From positions 1,202,501-1,266,500 of the forward strand of contig CAUYUJ010006557.1 of assembly GCA_963575745.1 (NCBI GenBank): a stretch of DNA of 64,000 bases, in the 5' to 3' direction. Positions 61,501 to 64,000 of this stretch are shown piece after piece. The position numbers and the translations under genes are program-made. The notes under the pieces are model-generated. The model was not told the DNA's origin, did no database searches, and worked only from the letters and a program-made list of their open reading frames with translations. Position 1 is the first letter of the stretch. Each line of letters begins with the position of its first letter. The DNA comes from Prorocentrum cordatum. Its lineage: Eukaryota; Sar; Dinophyceae; Prorocentrales; Prorocentraceae.

Positions 61501-63993
61501 CTGGAACTCCGCCTGACCATCGGGGGGAAACTCTCTGCCTATCAGTCTACCCTTGTTCTCCATCGTCTCGATCGTAGCAGGCCCGATGATGATTGGTTTC
61601 TGTTGTGACTGGCTCGACTCGAAGGCACGAAGACAGACTATAGCTCCCCCCTCGACGTTGCACGTCGGGTTACCTCCTCGATGCCGCCCACGATGCGGGC
61701 ACCAGAATTCTCGAGCAGAGAGTCCTGTATCTTTTCCAATCATCCGCCAGGCTCTTGTGCGACGTTTTCGGGGCGTCGCTGGCATGGCCAAGCCCAGCCC
61801 TTCCAGTATGCACTATCACAAGACTCAGCGCACATATTTCTCTTCCTGCAACAATGCTTCCATGCGCAGATCCATCCCGTCGCCGCGAGTTATCTCCCGG
61901 ATCGCAAGTTCGCCGCCAGGCAGCATTTCTGGGAAAGAGACGCGATCGTCGCGGGGCAGATCGTACATCGGCACGTCTTCCCACGGCAACATGCTTCACC
62001 CAGTCTGCTAACCTCCCCAGGCCCGCGCCCACGCGCGCTAGCGTGGGCAGCAACGGGGCGCCCTATAGACTAAATAAGAAGCAGGAAGGATTCGAGCTGA
62101 AAGTTCGCTAATCTTTTGAGCCCACCCTCACTGTGGAGCACGCGTTGGACGATGCATTCAACCCGCTTCGGGCGGGGAGGCTTGGTCCCCCCTTGCTTCT
62201 CGTCATTGGTGCAGGCGTAGCCTCCTCTGGGACTTTCCCCTGAGCTGGCATTCACCACGATGCGAACCTTGCATGCGTTGGCGATGCATCTGGTCATGTG
62301 TCTACCGTGCGACTGGCGAGGGCCCACCGCGAAATGCCGCGGGTCGCCGACGGGGCGTTCGCCCTTCTTGCGCAGCTCCGACCCTCGCGCCCATGACATT
62401 CCACAGAGAACTCCAGCCTCTTCCAAGTGCCTGATCCTGTTGTTCGCGACGGAGGCGGCTCGGCCGGCAAGTGCGCTCCAGGCGACAATTCTCCGCTGGG
62501 AGGAGCGGTTCCCCAGGACTGGGCATCGCCCAGCCCCTGGGCCACTATGCAGGCGTGATCCCTGTGGGCATATCCAGTCCGCATGTCCACCAGCTGCTTC
62601 GTATGCACCAGTTGCTCCGTCTCCAGATTAAAGAACTGCTGAGTATCAGACCCCGGCGCCGCGCCGCGCATGCGCCTGTCGTTGCTGCCGGAGCCCAGAC
62701 CATTACCACCCCACAGCAATACGCGGCACCGGAATCCAGCGTCTGTCATGAAGATGTTCTGGCTGTCGAAGCTGATATTCTCTTGGCGGCTTGGCGGTCC
62801 AACGTCGAGATGGTCGTGATGGAATTCCACCAAGGCAGTGCGCGTAGCGCCCAGCGACTTGGCTATGCAAGCTCATCCGAAGAAGCGTCTTCCCCCCTCG
62901 AGTTGCTTCTCGCCAGCTGCGTCGTGGAACGTCGCCGTCGTGTCCGAAAGCAGCGCGACGTCGATGTCGGGGATCGAGCATTCGTTGTTCCACTTGCGCC
63001 TCTCAGCGCCAACGCGCCAGTCTCTGATCAGCACACGCCCCCCAGCGCAGTCGAAGATGGCGCGGCGGCCATTCATGTCGACGAGCCCTGAATAGGTCGC
63101 GCGCGCCCGAGCGAATCGCCAGCGCTCGATGCGAGGGGCGACAGCCGCGCTGACAAGATCTGCCACGCGTGTCGTCAATCCCAGGGCAATCATGACATGG
63201 TCATCTGACGGTTCCACGCCCGCTGTCATCGAGCGAGATGAGAATCTACCCTCGCGCCCTTGTCTTGCATCTTCGATGGCCCTCATGCGCCGCCTCCCAA
63301 ACGCCGTTCACATAGGTGTTCGATCTTATTCTGGCGCGTTTGTCCTCGATATCGATGGCGCCGCTGCCCCGCTGACATAGCCAGACATAACTCCAGCGGG
63401 GCCCCGGGGGCCCTGCGATCCCCTGGCGCTCGCTGGGCCCGAAGAGACGCCGGCCCCCTTCTGCGCCTTTGGCCCGGCACCTCCCGACGAACCCGCACTT
63501 CCCGGCGCCTTGGGCAACAGACGCCTCGGATGCGAGCTGGCTGGCGGAGCCTGCGTCTGCGACGGCGGCGCGCGCGCAAGCGGGGGGGGCGACGCTGGCG
63601 GCGGCGGCCCCGCCGACGAAGCAGACGGGGCCGACGCGGCGGTCGCCGACCGGGCCGTCCGCGGCGCTGCCTTCGGCGGCGGCCCTGCCGGAAGAAGCGG
63701 GCCCCGAGGCGCCAGCGGTTGTCCGACCAGAGGCGGCGGGCCCGCGGGCGGCGCTGACGGCCCAGCCACAGGCGGCGGCGCCATCGGCGGCGTCGGCGGC
63801 CGCGTCGGAGGCGGCGGCGAAGTCCTGCGCCTCGAGGGCCAGCCCGGCATAGCTGGTAGCGGATCCTTCGATAGTGGAGGCTGCGACGGCATGGGCGATT
63901 GCGCCGTCGCCCCTGCCGCGCCCGTTGACGCCGTCGCACTGCTGTCGGGCATGTTCGACGGCCCCCCATCGTTTGAATTCGTGCTGAACGCAA
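58581..63993 (-). pseudogene. unrecognised minus-strand coding remnant II
   Basis: Protein-like frames follow each other down the minus strand. First is a Pro/Ala-rich 208-codon start (Met 63952), then 63286-62873 (SGLVDMNGRRAIFDCAGGRV, RKWNNECSIPDIDVALLS). Next come 62833-62294, a short frame near 61990-61825 (DLPRDDRVSFPEMLPGGEL), 61791-61306 and 61281-60730 (AELFNDGLAVTCDFEILALP). It ends with 60297-59881, 59432-58956 and 58883-58581, whose stop is at 58581. Stops and shifts separate them. The order Pro-rich start, then several globular stretches, suggests a polyprotein or a multi-exon gene. No catalytic motif identified. Confidence 0.4.
63326..63952 (-). CDS. Pro/Ala-rich frame at the head of remnant II
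   Basis: A 208-codon frame, very rich in Pro, Ala, Ser and Gly, with repeated PPPAGPPP-like words. It looks like a disordered or gag-like N-terminal region. It precedes and may belong with the downstream remnant frames; stop at 63326-63328. No motif. The GC-rich composition alone could keep it open. Confidence 0.3.
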   Translation of the reverse strand: MPDSSATASTGAAGATAQSPMPSQPPLSKDPLPAMPGWPSRRRTSPPPPTRPPTPPMAPPPVAGPSAPPAGPPPLVGQPLAPRGPLLPAGPPPKAAPRTARSATAASAPSASSAGPPPPASPPPLARAPPSQTQAPPASSHPRRLLPKAPGSAGSSGGAGPKAQKGAGVSSGPASARGSQGPRGPAGVMSGYVSGAAAPSISRTNAPE

Positions 63994-64000
63994 ACTTTGA

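Noticed and set aside
1-64000. Dinoflagellate spliced-leader gene, tRNA, rRNA or snRNA
   Set aside because: I looked for the spliced-leader core AGCCATTTTGGCTCAAG on both strands and saw no match. No cloverleaf or rRNA signature was recognised, though reading by eye could miss a tRNA.

Overview
This is a GC-rich nuclear window, almost certainly from a dinoflagellate. The retroelements are of the copia and LINE types I know from dinoflagellates. The one confident gene has tiny exons and GT-, GC- and GA-AG introns whose junctions nearly all read AG|G. Most of the rest is microsatellite, minisatellite and foldback repeat. A Prorocentrum-like genome would fit, but no rRNA, spliced leader or organelle marker is present to name a species.

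Layout. 0-8 kb: pyrimidine arrays, a large CAT array, minisatellites and one foldback. 8.2-8.7 kb: dispersed repeats. 8.9-14.6 kb: a decayed Ty1/copia retrotransposon on the minus strand. 15-24 kb: TCC and GGC arrays, three telomere-like CCCTAA blocks (two inside a segmental duplication), a perfect 51-bp hairpin and TA/TG repeats. 24.9-26 kb: foldback elements and the first copy of a TA-flanked MITE. 26-30 kb: simple repeats and dispersed elements. 30.0-36.8 kb: a frameshifted but nearly complete non-LTR retrotransposon on the plus strand, cut by a 100-N gap. 37-39.7 kb: simple repeats.

39.7-47.3 kb: the main gene, on the minus strand. Eight exons splice in frame into a JmjC/cupin dioxygenase that aligns along its length with factor-inhibiting-HIF (FIH, asparaginyl hydroxylase). 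All iron ligands and most 2-oxoglutarate contacts are present. Its introns consist largely of repeated elements: TA-flanked MITEs, foldbacks, a 139-bp exon/intron tandem duplication with a nested insertion, and short intron-sized repeats that recur elsewhere in the window. Several introns have short direct repeats at both splice junctions, as introners do.

47.3-54 kb: repeats, foldbacks and a few exon-like GC-rich segments that I cannot assign. 54.7-57.6 and 58.6-64 kb: protein-like but frame-broken minus-strand sequence of unknown family, split by a pair of inverted 12-bp-unit minisatellites at 57.7-58.3 kb.

No operons, CRISPR arrays, tRNA or rRNA genes were seen. Most long reading frames are repeat translations (poly-Leu/Ser/Pro/Arg/His) and are left out.
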